DNA of 64,000 nucleotides from Pseudomonas mangrovi (GCF_003052585.1 NZ_QASN01000019.1:124001-188000), one strand, 5' to 3'; counted from the stretch's first letter, positions 19,986 through 29,585 are shown. The notes: generated by a model not told the origin, from the sequence alone. Made by a program: numbers and translations.

Positions 19986-22391
19986 ATGCCTGCGTCAACC
20001 ACAATCAGTGTCCTGTTCATCGAGGACAGCCCGCATGATGCGGAGCTGGCGCAGATGGCCCTGGAGCGCGCCGGCTTCACGCTGGATGTCGAACTGACCT
20101 ACGACCACACCGGCGTCGTCGAAGCGCTGCAGCGGCGCGAATTCGATCTGATTCTCGCCGATTTCATCCTGCCCGGCTTCTCCGGCAGCCTGGCATTGCA
20201 GGAGGCACGGCGCCTGGCGCCGCAGACGCCATTCATTTTCCTCTCCGGCGTCTATGGCGAAGAAAACGCCGTCGAAATGATGCGCTCCGGCGCGGTCGAC
20301 TATGTCCTCAAGCAGAACCTCTCGCTGCTGCCCAAGGCGGTCACTCGCGCCCTTGCCGAGGTCAATGAACGGCGGCGCCGACAGCAGGCGGAACAGGCGC
20401 TGCGCGAGGTCGGCGTGCGTGCACAGCTGGCGATCGACGCCGCGCGCCTGGGCATGTGGGACTATGAACCGAGGACCGGCAGGCTGCTCGCCGATCAACG
20501 CTACCGGGCCATGTGCGGCCTGGACGCCAGCACGCCGCTGGACATGTCCGCCTTCGAGCACCTCTGCCACCCGGACGATCTGCCCTACCTGCGCGAGCGC
20601 ATCCTGGCGGCCACCAGCGATCCGCAACAGGCCGACTTCGCCAGTGCCTATCGCATCCAGTTGCCCGATGGCCAGTTGCGCTGGCTGGAGATGCGCGGCC
20701 AGGCGTTCTTCAGCGAACAGCGCTGCGTACGCCTGGTCGGCGTCGTCATGGACGTCACCGAGCAGCGCTCCGCCACCGAAGCCCTGACGCGCCTGAACGA
20801 ACTGCTTGGCGAACGGGTAGAGGAACGCACCCGCGAGCGTGATCGGACCTGGGAGCTGTCACGCGACCTGCTGGCGGTCACCGATTTCGACTCCACCGCC
20901 CTGGCACTCAACCCGGCCTGGCAGGACATCCTCGGCTGGCCACAGGAGGTGCTGCTCAGGCAGCAGCTGGCGCCATTGACCCACCCCGACGATCTGCGCG
21001 CCAGTCAGGGCTCGATGGGGGTGCTCAGCCGCGGCGAAGTCCCCCAGCGCTTCGTCAATCGCCTGCGTCATCGCGATGGCAGCTACCGCTGGATCGCCTG
21101 GAGCGCGGTGCCGGACGGCGGGCGGGCCTATCTTGCCGGGCGCGACATCACCAGCGAGATCGCCAATATCGACAAGCTGGCCGCCGCCAACGCCGCACTG
21201 CGCAAGCAGATCCAGGAGCGCGAGAAGGTCGAGGCGACCCTGCAGCAGATGCAGCGCCTGGAGGCTGTCGGGCAACTGACCGCAGGCGTGGCCCATGACT
21301 TCAACAATCTGCTGACGGTGATTCTCACCAGCGCCAGCTTCCTGCAGCGCGACCTGCAGCGCGGGGCGCCACTGGAAAACAGCCTGCGCCGGCTGGACTA
21401 CATCCGTACCTCCGGCGAGCGCGGTGCCACCCTGACCAGCCAGCTGCTGGCGTTTGCCCGACGCCAGCAACTGACACCCTCGCCGCTGGATCTCAACGAG
21501 ACCATCGAGGGCATGCTCAGCCTGCTCAAGAGCACCCTCGGTGGCGGCATCAGCGTGGTGACCGAACCGCAGGCCGACCTCTGGCATGCCCTGGTCGACC
21601 CCACGCAGATCGAGATGATCATCCTCAACCTGGCGATCAACGCCCGCGACGCCATGGGCGACGGCGGCCGTCTGACGCTAGCCACCCGCAACGTGCGCAT
21701 CGACGCGCCCTCGCCACATGCGGACGAGCCAGGGCCGGGCGAGTACGTGATGCTCTCGGTGAGCGACACCGGCACCGGCATGAGCGAGGACGTGCTGCGC
21801 AAGGCCTTCGAGCCATTCTTCACCACCAAGGAAGTCGGCAAGGGCTCGGGGCTGGGACTGGCCCAGGTGTTCGGCTTCGCCAAACAGTCCGGTGGCGGCG
21901 TACGCATCTTCACCCGTCAGGGCGAGGGCACCCGAGTGCAGGTGCTGTTGCCCAGAACCGAGCCGGGCGCGGTCTGCTCCAACGCTGCTGCGGTGGTCGA
22001 CGCCGAGCAGGCCGTCGTCGCCGGACGACATCACATCCTGCTGGTCGACGATGATCCTGCGGTACGCGAGGTCACTGCGCAGATGTTGCAGGGTCTCGGC
22101 TTTCGCGTCACCGAAGCCGATTCCGGCGCCAGTGCCCTGCGCCTTCTCGACAGCACCCAGGTAGACCTGTTGCTGGCCGATTTCGCCATGCCGCTCATGA
22201 ACGGCGGCGAACTGGCCCGCGCGGTGAGCGCCAGCCGGCCGGAACTGCCGATCGTGTTCATCAGCGGCTACGCCGAGCTGGGCGCGCTCGGCCTGGGCGA
22301 TAGTCCGGTGATTCGCAAACCATTCCAGGAACAGCAGATGGCACGCACGCTGTTCCAGGCACTGAAGAAGGCAGGCGGTCGCCGTGGCTAG
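19986..22391 (+). CDS. Hybrid sensor kinase REC-PAS-PAS-HisKA-HATPase-REC
   Basis: Soluble hybrid kinase of 801 residues. Domains in order: N-terminal receiver (Asp59 in LILADFILPG), two PAS domains (about 130-255 and 290-400, the second with HRDGSYRWIAWSAVP), HisKA (VAHDFNNLL, His437), HATPase (about 545-660, with NARDAMGDGGRL and GSGLGLAQVFGFAKQSGG), and C-terminal receiver (Asp732 in LLLADFAMPLMNG). The N-terminal receiver could take phosphate from the bacteriophytochrome kinase, making a phosphorelay. ATG 19986 is preferred over ATG 19971 because AGGAAGG lies just before it. It overlaps the heme oxygenase start by 8 bp. Confidence 0.9.
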   Translation: MPASTTISVLFIEDSPHDAELAQMALERAGFTLDVELTYDHTGVVEALQRREFDLILADFILPGFSGSLALQEARRLAPQTPFIFLSGVYGEENAVEMMRSGAVDYVLKQNLSLLPKAVTRALAEVNERRRRQQAEQALREVGVRAQLAIDAARLGMWDYEPRTGRLLADQRYRAMCGLDASTPLDMSAFEHLCHPDDLPYLRERILAATSDPQQADFASAYRIQLPDGQLRWLEMRGQAFFSEQRCVRLVGVVMDVTEQRSATEALTRLNELLGERVEERTRERDRTWELSRDLLAVTDFDSTALALNPAWQDILGWPQEVLLRQQLAPLTHPDDLRASQGSMGVLSRGEVPQRFVNRLRHRDGSYRWIAWSAVPDGGRAYLAGRDITSEIANIDKLAAANAALRKQIQEREKVEATLQQMQRLEAVGQLTAGVAHDFNNLLTVILTSASFLQRDLQRGAPLENSLRRLDYIRTSGERGATLTSQLLAFARRQQLTPSPLDLNETIEGMLSLLKSTLGGGISVVTEPQADLWHALVDPTQIEMIILNLAINARDAMGDGGRLTLATRNVRIDAPSPHADEPGPGEYVMLSVSDTGTGMSEDVLRKAFEPFFTTKEVGKGSGLGLAQVFGFAKQSGGGVRIFTRQGEGTRVQVLLPRTEPGAVCSNAAAVVDAEQAVVAGRHHILLVDDDPAVREVTAQMLQGLGFRVTEADSGASALRLLDSTQVDLLLADFAMPLMNGGELARAVSASRPELPIVFISGYAELGALGLGDSPVIRKPFQEQQMARTLFQALKKAGGRRG

Positions 22392-22959
22392 CCTGCGCCT
22401 GCGGCTGAGGCAGTTCGGCGCTGAGCTGCATCGGCAGGTCGATGAGGCTTTCTCCGCGCTGACACCACACACAGCCGATGGCTATCGACGCTTTCTGCGC
22501 GCTCACGCCGCGGCCCTGTTCAGCCTGGAGCAGACACTCGAGCACCACGCCATCGAGCGGCTGCTCGCGGATTGGCCGACGCGTCGGCGCAGCCCGGCAT
22601 TGCTGGCCGATCTGCAGGCACTCGGCTGCGCCGAGGCAATGCCAGTGCCGATGCTCGCGCTGCGGCAGGTGACGGAAGGCTGGTGCTGGGGCGCGGTCTA
22701 CGTGCTGGAAGGCTCGCGCCTGGGTGCACAAGTGCTGGTTCGACGGGTGCAGAAAGAACAGCCCGCGGCACCGGTCAGCTACCTCGCGCACGGGGACAGC
22801 GCGGTGCTCTGGCCGGCGTTTCTCCGACAACTCGAAGCAGGCGCACACCAGTGCGACGAGCAGGAACTGCGGCGCGGCGTAGAGGACGCTTTCGCTCTGT
22901 TTCTGGAAGGGGCGCGTGGGCAGAACTGCCCTGAGCGGTTGCAGGACTGCCCGGCCTGA
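22384..22959 (+). CDS. bphO: Heme oxygenase supplying biliverdin to the phytochrome
   Basis: Cleaves heme to biliverdin, the bacteriophytochrome chromophore. It is 191 residues. The N-terminal helix carries the probable proximal histidine in the HTADGYRRFLRAH region. The distal-helix glycine pattern appears as VLEGSRLGAQVLVRRV. It starts at GTG 22384 inside the end of the hybrid kinase gene, so translation is coupled. In many pseudomonads bphO precedes bphP; here it is the last gene of a four-gene set. Confidence 0.88.
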   Translation: MASLRLRLRQFGAELHRQVDEAFSALTPHTADGYRRFLRAHAAALFSLEQTLEHHAIERLLADWPTRRRSPALLADLQALGCAEAMPVPMLALRQVTEGWCWGAVYVLEGSRLGAQVLVRRVQKEQPAAPVSYLAHGDSAVLWPAFLRQLEAGAHQCDEQELRRGVEDAFALFLEGARGQNCPERLQDCPA

Positions 22960-22981
22960 CGCCGAACAGTCTGCAGTCACA

Positions 22982-23002
22982 GCCCAGGCGGTGCGCCTGG
23001 GC
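22982..23002. terminator. Hairpin between convergent bphO and the DUF4870-like gene
   Basis: GCCCAGGCG-gtg-CGCCTGGGC is a perfect 9-bp stem in a 51-bp convergent gap. It has no T run on either strand, so termination activity is only likely. Confidence 0.5.
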
Positions 23003-23010
23003 CGGGATCG

Positions 23011-23409
23011 TCAGTTGATCGCTTCCTGACGATTGAGGGCCGACAGGCCCTTGATGCAGCGAACCAGAGTCCAGATGAACCAGCCCAGCAGGACCAGGTA
23101 ACCGACCAGAATGATGCTGGTCAGCAGGCCGATGAAGACCCACAGCAGCCCCCACCAGAAGGTGCGGATCTGATAGCTGAAGTGACTCTTGATGATCGGA
23201 TTCTGCTCATTGCTGGCGTTGACATGCGCCAGGATCACGCCGACCAGGGCGCTGAGGCCGATCAGGAAACCCACCAGGTAGAGGATGTAGACGATCATCG
23301 CCATGTTCTGGTTGCTGACCGCCTGTACGGGAGCCGCAGCAGCGGCGGGCGCGGCGACAGGGGTGGCGGCGGCGGTGGCTACCGGCGGGTTTTGCAGATT
23401 TTCCGACAT
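23011..23409 (-). CDS. DUF4870/COG3671-like small membrane protein
   Basis: Membrane protein of 132 residues with unknown function. A low-complexity Ala/Pro/Val N terminus (about 1-32) is followed by three or four hydrophobic segments (about 36-60, 82-108 and 108-122) with the linker HFSYQIRTFWW. The pattern resembles DUF4870/Tic20-like proteins. ATG 23409 follows AGGAGC at good spacing. It is convergent with bphO. Confidence 0.75.
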   Translation of the reverse strand: MSENLQNPPVATAAATPVAAPAAAAAPVQAVSNQNMAMIVYILYLVGFLIGLSALVGVILAHVNASNEQNPIIKSHFSYQIRTFWWGLLWVFIGLLTSIILVGYLVLLGWFIWTLVRCIKGLSALNRQEAIN

Positions 23410-23606
23410 GAACAGCTCCTGATAATGCAATGTTGTGCCGTCAGGCGACCGTCCATCGGTGCTGACGGCGGCGAGCATCGCAAAATCGGAGCGCGTTCGT
23501 AAACCGCTTTGACGTCAATTGGCCAGCACTTCGGGAAATTTCCTGTCCGGCGCAAGACCTGCGCACGACACCGGGCAATCCTGACCGATCAATCAACGCC
23601 TGCGGG

Positions 23607-23876
23607 TCAGCCGCAGCAGCCACCACAGCAGCTTCCGGAAGCACGCTTGAGCTGACGCGCGATATCGTCCTTCAGCGCTACCCGCTCTTGCTTGAGCGCA
23701 CCCAGCGCAGCGTCGTCGAGCAACTCGACGCCGTCCTCGATACGACAGATGCGCTTGTCGAGAACCTCGTAGCTGTCGGCCAGGTTGGCAAAGTGGCGAT
23801 CGCTCTGGCGCAGACTGTGCAATTGCTCGCGCATGTCCGGAAAGTCGCGAACCAGGGGATGATGTTCAACGTGCAT
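23607..23876 (-). CDS. YdcH family (DUF465) protein
   Basis: A small 89-residue soluble protein with a DUF465 helical hairpin: HPLVRDFPDMREQLHSLRQSD, then RICRIEDGVELLDDAALGALKQERVALKDDI. It ends in a cysteine-rich tail CCGGCCG, which could bind metal (inference). Family function is unknown. A GAGGAG precedes ATG 23876. Confidence 0.85.
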   Translation of the reverse strand: MHVEHHPLVRDFPDMREQLHSLRQSDRHFANLADSYEVLDKRICRIEDGVELLDDAALGALKQERVALKDDIARQLKRASGSCCGGCCG

Positions 23877-24109
23877 GAGCAGGACTCCTCAGGGGATTTT
23901 TCCGCAGTCTAGCGAGCACCGGCCAGCGACCACTTGACCCGGATCAACCCGCTCCCGGTGAGTCAGGCGAAGCGCTCGATCAGGGGCCCGGAATGCGCGC
24001 CGCGTGCCGTTAGAGCTCGAAGACACATCATCACTGGCACAAATGCCGGGATCGCAAAATCCGCACAGCGTCTAACCTGCAAGCACATGATTCCCATAGG
24101 AGCCTTCCG

Positions 24110-24856
24110 ATGCCTCAACCTCCGTCCTGTTCCGCCTGCGCGGACGGCCAGGCGCTGCCGTTCGAGATCAGCATGGCGTTCCAGCCGATCATCGATCTCG
24201 ACAGCGGCGAGACCTACGCCCACGAGGCGCTGGTACGTGGCAGCCAGGGCGAGCCGGCCGGCCTGGTGCTGGCGCGAGTCAACGACGACAACCGCTACGC
24301 CTTCGACCAGCGCTGCCGCACCACCGCCATCGAATGGGCAACCCGCCTGCAGATCCCCGCGCGGCTGTCGATCAACTTCATGCCGAACGCCGTGTACAAA
24401 CCGGAAACCTGCATCCGCGCCACGCTGGAAGCGGCACGCACCCACGGCTTTCCACTGGAGCGGATCATCTTCGAGGTCACCGAACAGGAACGCGTGACCG
24501 ACACCGACCACCTGCTGGAAATTCTGCGCGCCTACCGCAAGCAGGGCTTCCTCACCGCGATCGACGATTTCGGTGCCGGCTACGCCGGCCTCAACCTGCT
24601 CGCCGAATTTCAGCCGGACCTGATCAAGATCGACATGGCGCTGATCCGCGGCATCGAGGCCGATCCGGTGCGCCAGGCCATCGTCGAATCGGTACTGACG
24701 ATGTGCCAGCGGCTCGATATCCGGGTGATCGCCGAAGGTGTCGAAACCCGCGAGGAACTGCTGACCCTGCAGGGAATGGGCATTGGTCTGTTCCAGGGCT
24801 ATCTGCTGGCACGTCCCGGCTTCGAGTCCCTGCCCGCCGTCAGCATCCCCAGGTAA
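24110..24856 (+). CDS. EAL-domain c-di-GMP phosphodiesterase
   Basis: Stand-alone EAL protein of 248 residues, probably hydrolysing c-di-GMP to pGpG. Catalytic features are HEALVRG (EAL at 39-41), NFMPNA, FEVTEQE, IDDFGAGYAGL, DLIKIDM and AEGVET, all apparently intact. The N terminus has CSAC (Cys7 and Cys10), which might bind metal or respond to redox. No sensory domain is fused. ATG 24110 follows AGGAGC. Confidence 0.9.
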   Translation: MPQPPSCSACADGQALPFEISMAFQPIIDLDSGETYAHEALVRGSQGEPAGLVLARVNDDNRYAFDQRCRTTAIEWATRLQIPARLSINFMPNAVYKPETCIRATLEAARTHGFPLERIIFEVTEQERVTDTDHLLEILRAYRKQGFLTAIDDFGAGYAGLNLLAEFQPDLIKIDMALIRGIEADPVRQAIVESVLTMCQRLDIRVIAEGVETREELLTLQGMGIGLFQGYLLARPGFESLPAVSIPR

Positions 24857-24972
24857 GCTCGCCGCGCTGACACTTGCCGTCGCTGCCAGCTAAGGCACAA
24901 TGCTGCGCCAGGGAATCAAAGTCGTCGGGCACCACCGAACCAACCAATCAGAACGATCCACAGGAGTGAGCG

Positions 24973-25386
24973 ATGGGCATCATCAACGAATTCAAGGCCT
25001 TTGCCGTGAAAGGCAACATGATCGACATGGCCGTGGGCATCATCATCGGCGCCGCGTTCGGCAAGATCGTCAGCTCGCTGGTCGGCGACGTGATCATGCC
25101 GCCGCTGGGCATGCTGATCGGTGGCGTCGACTTCTCCGACCTGGCCATCGTGCTCAAGGCCGCCGAAGGCGATGCACCGGCGGTGACCCTGGGCTACGGC
25201 AAGTTCATCCAGACCATCATCGACTTCATCATCGTCGCCTTCGCCATCTTCGTCGGTGTGAAGACCATCAACCGACTCAAGCGTGAAGAAGCGGTCGCCC
25301 CCTCCGCGCCGCCGGTACCGAGCAAGGAAGAACTGCTGCTCACCGATATCCGCGACCTGCTCAAGGCGCAGGCCGAGAAGCCCTGA
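24973..25386 (+). CDS. mscL: Large-conductance mechanosensitive channel
   Basis: Homopentameric inner-membrane channel that opens on osmotic downshock. It is 137 residues. The N-terminal signature is [28 protein letters not shown] (TM1 and gate), with TM2 at about [20 protein letters not shown] and a charged cytoplasmic helix at the end. AGGAGTGA precedes ATG 24973. Confidence 0.96.
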   Translation: MGIINEFKAFAVKGNMIDMAVGIIIGAAFGKIVSSLVGDVIMPPLGMLIGGVDFSDLAIVLKAAEGDAPAVTLGYGKFIQTIIDFIIVAFAIFVGVKTINRLKREEAVAPSAPPVPSKEELLLTDIRDLLKAQAEKP

Positions 25387-25409
25387 GCGGCAACGCCGCG
25401 GGCAGATCG

Positions 25410-26186
25410 CTACCAGTAGTTCTCCACTGCGATCTGCCCCGGACGGCGCGTCAGCGCCAGCTGCATGCCGCGGCCTTTCAGCAGCGCCAGACCCTCCTCG
25501 ATCATCTGCGGATTGCCGCAGAGCATGATCCGCGAATGCGCCGGGTCCAGCGCCACGCCCGCCGCCTGCTCCAGCTCGCCGTTGTCGATCAGCGTGGTGA
25601 GGCGTCCGTGCAGATAGCCAGGCGCCTGTTCGCGAGTCAGCGTCGGCAGATAAATCAGCTTCTCGCCCAGCCCCTCCAGATACTCCCGCGCCGGCAGTTC
25701 GCGGAGCAGGTCCTGATAGGCCAGCTCCTCGGATGAGCGCGCGCTGTAGACCAGCAGGATGCGATCGAAACGCTGCCAGACCTCCAGACCCTGGAGCATC
25801 GAGAGAAAGGGCGCCACCCCAGTACCGGTGGCAAGCAGCCACAGATCGCGGCCCTCAGGGAAGCGATCCAGGGTCAGAAAGCCGTAGGACTGACGCTCCA
25901 CCAGCAGTTCGTCGCCCGGCTGCAGCCGGCTCAGCTCGCTGGTGAATTCGCCTTCCGGGACCACGATGGAGAAGAACTCCAGGTAGTCGTCGTGCGGCGC
26001 CGAGACCATCGAATAGGCACGCCAGACAATGCTGCCGCTGGGTTTGCGCACACCCAGGCGGGCGAACTGCCCGGCGCTGAAGCGAAAGCCCGGATCACGG
26101 GTACAGCGCAGACTGAACAGGGTCGACGACCAGGGTCGCACCTCGAGCAGGTGCTGGCGGGTGAACTTCTCGGCGCTGGCGGTCAT
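25410..26186 (-). CDS. fpr: Ferredoxin/flavodoxin--NADP+ reductase
   Basis: FAD enzyme moving electrons between NADPH and ferredoxin or flavodoxin. It is 258 residues, equal to P. aeruginosa FprA. Motifs are RAYSMVSAPHDDYLEFF (FAD binding), GTGVAPFLSMLQG and LCGNPQMIEEG (NADP binding). The C terminus ends VENYW, matching the aromatic end of this class. AGGGAGCG precedes ATG 26186. It is divergent from rlmG with a 91-bp gap and convergent with mscL. Confidence 0.95.
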   Translation of the reverse strand: MTASAEKFTRQHLLEVRPWSSTLFSLRCTRDPGFRFSAGQFARLGVRKPSGSIVWRAYSMVSAPHDDYLEFFSIVVPEGEFTSELSRLQPGDELLVERQSYGFLTLDRFPEGRDLWLLATGTGVAPFLSMLQGLEVWQRFDRILLVYSARSSEELAYQDLLRELPAREYLEGLGEKLIYLPTLTREQAPGYLHGRLTTLIDNGELEQAAGVALDPAHSRIMLCGNPQMIEEGLALLKGRGMQLALTRRPGQIAVENYW

Positions 26187-26277
26187 ACTTCGCTCCCTTT
26201 TCGTAACGCTCGCCACGGAAGCCGTGGGTAGTCTTCTTGATACGCCCTTCCGACCGCGACAAACACCGCCAGTTTGC

Positions 26278-27402
26278 ATGCCTATTCTGACCAGCCCCTT
26301 CGCCAGCCTCGACCTGCTCCGCCAGCCCGAGCAACCCAACGAGCCGCTGAAGGCGTTCGACGCCGCCGACGACTACCTGCTCGGCCAGCTGCAGGCCGAC
26401 GGTCTGCCGGCCGAGGCCCGCGTGCTGATCATCAACGACAGCTTCGGTGCGCTTGCCGCCAGCCTGGCGCCGCATGCACGGGTGAGCAGTTGGGGCGACT
26501 CGCACCTGGCGCATCTGGCGCTAGTGAAGAACCTGGCGCGCAACCAGCTGCCGGCGGACAGGGTGCACTTCATCCCCGCCAGCGAGCCGGTGCAGGGGCT
26601 GTTCGACCGGGTGCTGATCCGCGTGCCCAAGACTCTGGCGCTGCTGGAGGAGCAGCTGATCGGCCTGCATGGCCATCTGGCGCCCGGCGCGCAGGTGGTG
26701 GCCGGCGCCATGCTCAAGCACCTGCCGCGCGCCGCCGGCGACCTGCTGCAGAAGTACATCGGTCCGGTGCAGGCCTCACTGGCGCAGAAGAAGGCCCGTC
26801 TGCTCATGGCTACGCCCGCCGAGCGCCCGGCGCCACGTTCGCCCTACCCCACCCGCTATCGCCTGGACCAGCCAGCGCTGGAGCTGGTCAATCACGCCAA
26901 CCTGTTCTGCCGCGAGGGACTGGACATCGGCACCCGCGCCTTCCTGCCGCACCTGCCCGAGGGGCTAGGCGAGGCACGGGTGGCGGATCTGGGCTGTGGC
27001 AACGGCGTGCTCGGCATCGCCTGTGCGCTGGCCAACCCCCAGGCGCAGCTGACCCTGGTCGACGAGTCATACATGGCGGTGCGCTCGGCGCGGGAGAACT
27101 GGCAGGCGGCGCTGGGCGAGCGGCCGGTGACCATCCGCGCTGACGACGGCCTCGCCGAGCAGCCGTCGCAGTCGCTCGACCTGGTGCTGTGCAACCCGCC
27201 GTTCCACCAGCAGCAGGTGGTCGGCGACTTTCTCGCCTGGCGCATGTTCCAGCAGGCCCGCGAGGCACTGGTAGCGGGCGGCGAGCTGTGGATAGTCGGC
27301 AATCGCCACCTGGGTTACCACGTCAAGCTGAAGCGCCTGTTCAGCCGCGTCGAACAGATGGCGGCAACGCCGAAATTCGTGATCCTGCGGGCGATTCGCT
27401 AG
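26278..27402 (+). CDS. rlmG: RlmG, 23S rRNA (guanine-1835-N2)-methyltransferase
   Basis: SAM-dependent methyltransferase of 374 residues that modifies G1835 in 23S rRNA. The N-terminal half is the degenerate methyltransferase-like RNA-binding domain. The C-terminal half holds the SAM motif VADLGCGNGVLGIA and catalytic NPPFHQQ. Length and motifs match RlmG rather than RsmC. ATG 26278 gives the conserved MPILTSPFASLDL start. Confidence 0.93.
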   Translation: MPILTSPFASLDLLRQPEQPNEPLKAFDAADDYLLGQLQADGLPAEARVLIINDSFGALAASLAPHARVSSWGDSHLAHLALVKNLARNQLPADRVHFIPASEPVQGLFDRVLIRVPKTLALLEEQLIGLHGHLAPGAQVVAGAMLKHLPRAAGDLLQKYIGPVQASLAQKKARLLMATPAERPAPRSPYPTRYRLDQPALELVNHANLFCREGLDIGTRAFLPHLPEGLGEARVADLGCGNGVLGIACALANPQAQLTLVDESYMAVRSARENWQAALGERPVTIRADDGLAEQPSQSLDLVLCNPPFHQQQVVGDFLAWRMFQQAREALVAGGELWIVGNRHLGYHVKLKRLFSRVEQMAATPKFVILRAIR

Positions 27403-27444
27403 AAACGTCGGCGAGTCCTTAGCGAAACGGCGAGTTGCCTGATA

Positions 27445-27594
27445 CATCCCTCATCCGGCGCTGCGCGCCACCTTCTCCCGGAGGGAGAAGGGAAGCTGTC
27501 CGGCGACGGCGCTGTGCGGGGCTCACGCGCGCCGAACGCGCGGGGCTTTTCCCTCTCCCGCCGGGAGAGGGTGCCGAAGGCGGGTGAGGGATGC
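27445..27594 (-). repeat. Paired-hairpin composite element, type D (copy D1)
   Basis: Two hairpin-rich arms face each other: CATCCCTCATCCGGCG with CTTCTCCC...GGGAGAAGG at 27445-27492, and CCCTCTCCC...GGGAGAGGG with CGGGTGAGGGATG at 27550-27594. The whole 150 bp is close to the reverse complement of copy D2 at 42393-42542. It fills the convergent gap between rlmG and the J-protein gene, where it may also stop transcription. Confidence 0.8.
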
Positions 27595-27611
27595 TGCAAG
27601 CGACTTGCCGT

Positions 27612-29585
27612 CTAGAACCTGCTCTGAGGCGCAGCACCAGCCTCGCGCTGGCGAGCCTCTTCCTCGGCCGCACGCTTGGCTCGCGCAAGCTCCAGCAGCG
27701 ATCCCTTGACCGCCGCCCAGCGCTGACAGGACTCGTCGGCGCAAGCTTGCTCCGCCTGTGGCTCCGGCAACCCGACCGCGGGAGGCCGATCTGCCTGATA
27801 GATCGCCAGAGTGGCCAGGCCAGCGGCCGCAATCAGTACCAGCAATGCCTTGCCCAGCGTCCCACGCAACCCCTGTACCAGCATCGCCAGGCCGATTTCC
27901 GTCAGCGCGTAGCCGCGCACCGCGAGCAGCGAATAGACACCACAGCCGACGAATATCAGTAACCACAGTGCCGCCGTATCTTCCCGTGTGAAGCCGCTCC
28001 AGTTGGCGACCAGAAAGGCCAGCGCCGCGCAGGGCAACAGGTGGCGGATCAGCAACAGGCCTCGGCGTCCGTCCACCCAGGTGTCCAGCAAAACCCATTG
28101 ACTGAGCGTCACATCCACCCGCACCAGCGCATCGCTCAGCCAGGCCCAGCCGCGCATCACCCAGGCCAGGAAGGCGGTGGCCATCGCAGCGACGATAGCC
28201 AGCGGTATGACTTCGGCGAGATTGTCATCGAAGGCGCCGCGTCCGCTGCCCTGCACGAGCAGTCCGACGAGCAGCAGCAGGAAGAGCGCAACGCTGGTGT
28301 AGCGCCAGCCATCGCGGTCGGGGGCGATGTCGTCCGGCTCTTCCGGCTCGCCACAGCCCCAGGCATCCCAGAGTTCCGGATAGCGGTAGCGCAGCGTGTC
28401 GCACAGCAGTCCGTAGGCGGCCCAGTCCTCTGCGGTCAGGCTGAGCTTGAAACGCTCACGCTCGCCCGCCTGCATCGGTTTGAGCAGCAACCATGCCGCC
28501 TTCTGCTCGGCGTCGACCGGACGAGTACCTGCGAGGAAGCCACGCAGACGCCTCTCGTAGGCGACCTGCTCGGCGCGCCGTACCAGCGCCTGCCACTGCC
28601 AGAGATCGGCGAAATTGCCTTCACCCCAACCGCAGGCATCGCAGACCGCTCCGAAGAGCGCATCCGACCAGCCCGGTGTTTCCAGCAGCAGCTGTGCCAG
28701 CGCCTGCTGGAACTGCGCGCGCCGGTCGAAGCCCTGCAACCAGCCGGCTGCCAGCAGCATCCGCAAACACTCGAGGAACATGCGCTCCTGCCCCGCCTGC
28801 AGATCGCCCGCCAGCTCGTCGATGGCGTCATCGGCGAGCCGTGCGGCCAACGCGTTCATCGCCAGCAGCGGCAGCTCGCTTCGCTGCCCCAGCTCGAACC
28901 AGTGCAGACGCTGCAATGCCCAGCGCGTCAGTGCCTGAGCATCGCGTCTATCGGTCAGGCATTCGCGCAGGAGCTCACGCTCGAACAGCGCACGCTGCGC
29001 AGCGGCTTCTGCCTCGGCGAGCGCGGCCTCCAGCGCGGACGCCGAACCGTCGGCGAACCAGCGCGCCGGTGCCTGCTCGGCGACTTCCGGCACCGCGCTG
29101 GCAAGGGAGAGGTGTTGCAGGGGGGGCGATTGCAGCGCCAGCAGTTCGGGCAGTTGCGCATCCTGCGACCAGTCGGCGGCGTCGCCAGCCAGCCCTGGCG
29201 GCTCGACCAGCAGATCGCCGGGCGCGCCTTGCTCCGGCGAGTCCGCAGGCCGCTCCAGCGGGACACGCTGCGGCGGAGTGTGCAGCGTCAGCGGCGCAGG
29301 CAGTCCGGCCTCCTGCTGCGTGCCGCCGCGAAGGGGTAGCTCGATGGTTTCGATTGCCAGCCCGGTTGGCGCACTGTCCACCGAAGGCAGTTCTTCGCGT
29401 TCGTCCTGCACCTGCTCGGCGCGCCAGCGTGCCAGCTGCAGGGCGCGCTCATAGGCCTCGCGCAGACGCTGGAACGCCACCGGGTCTTCGTCCGGCCGAT
29501 GGACCTTGAGCAACTGCGCATAGCGCCGACGGATCGTGCGCTCGTCGGCATCGTCGGGCAAGTCGAGGACAGTCCAGCAGTTCAT
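27612..29585 (-). CDS. Membrane-anchored J-domain protein, HscC partner (DjlB/DjlC-like)
   Basis: A 657-residue co-chaperone. A short J-domain occupies about residues 1-60; the usual HPD tripeptide appears as HRPD (29-32), with an inserted Arg. The middle (about 60-490) is soluble, acidic and Ala/Gln-rich. The C-terminal region holds about six membrane helices, including VALFLLLLVGLLVQG and LIFVGCGVYSLLAVRG. It starts 11 bp after the hscC stop and is cotranscribed. By analogy with E. coli DjlB/DjlC it should stimulate HscC, but clients are unknown. Confidence 0.82.
   Translation of the reverse strand: MNCWTVLDLPDDADERTIRRRYAQLLKVHRPDEDPVAFQRLREAYERALQLARWRAEQVQDEREELPSVDSAPTGLAIETIELPLRGGTQQEAGLPAPLTLHTPPQRVPLERPADSPEQGAPGDLLVEPPGLAGDAADWSQDAQLPELLALQSPPLQHLSLASAVPEVAEQAPARWFADGSASALEAALAEAEAAAQRALFERELLRECLTDRRDAQALTRWALQRLHWFELGQRSELPLLAMNALAARLADDAIDELAGDLQAGQERMFLECLRMLLAAGWLQGFDRRAQFQQALAQLLLETPGWSDALFGAVCDACGWGEGNFADLWQWQALVRRAEQVAYERRLRGFLAGTRPVDAEQKAAWLLLKPMQAGERERFKLSLTAEDWAAYGLLCDTLRYRYPELWDAWGCGEPEEPDDIAPDRDGWRYTSVALFLLLLVGLLVQGSGRGAFDDNLAEVIPLAIVAAMATAFLAWVMRGWAWLSDALVRVDVTLSQWVLLDTWVDGRRGLLLIRHLLPCAALAFLVANWSGFTREDTAALWLLIFVGCGVYSLLAVRGYALTEIGLAMLVQGLRGTLGKALLVLIAAAGLATLAIYQADRPPAVGLPEPQAEQACADESCQRWAAVKGSLLELARAKRAAEEEARQREAGAAPQSRF

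Noticed and set aside
23934..24109. Extra small gene upstream of the EAL gene
   Set aside because: Frames lack a ribosome site and overlap the EAL leader; no motif seen.
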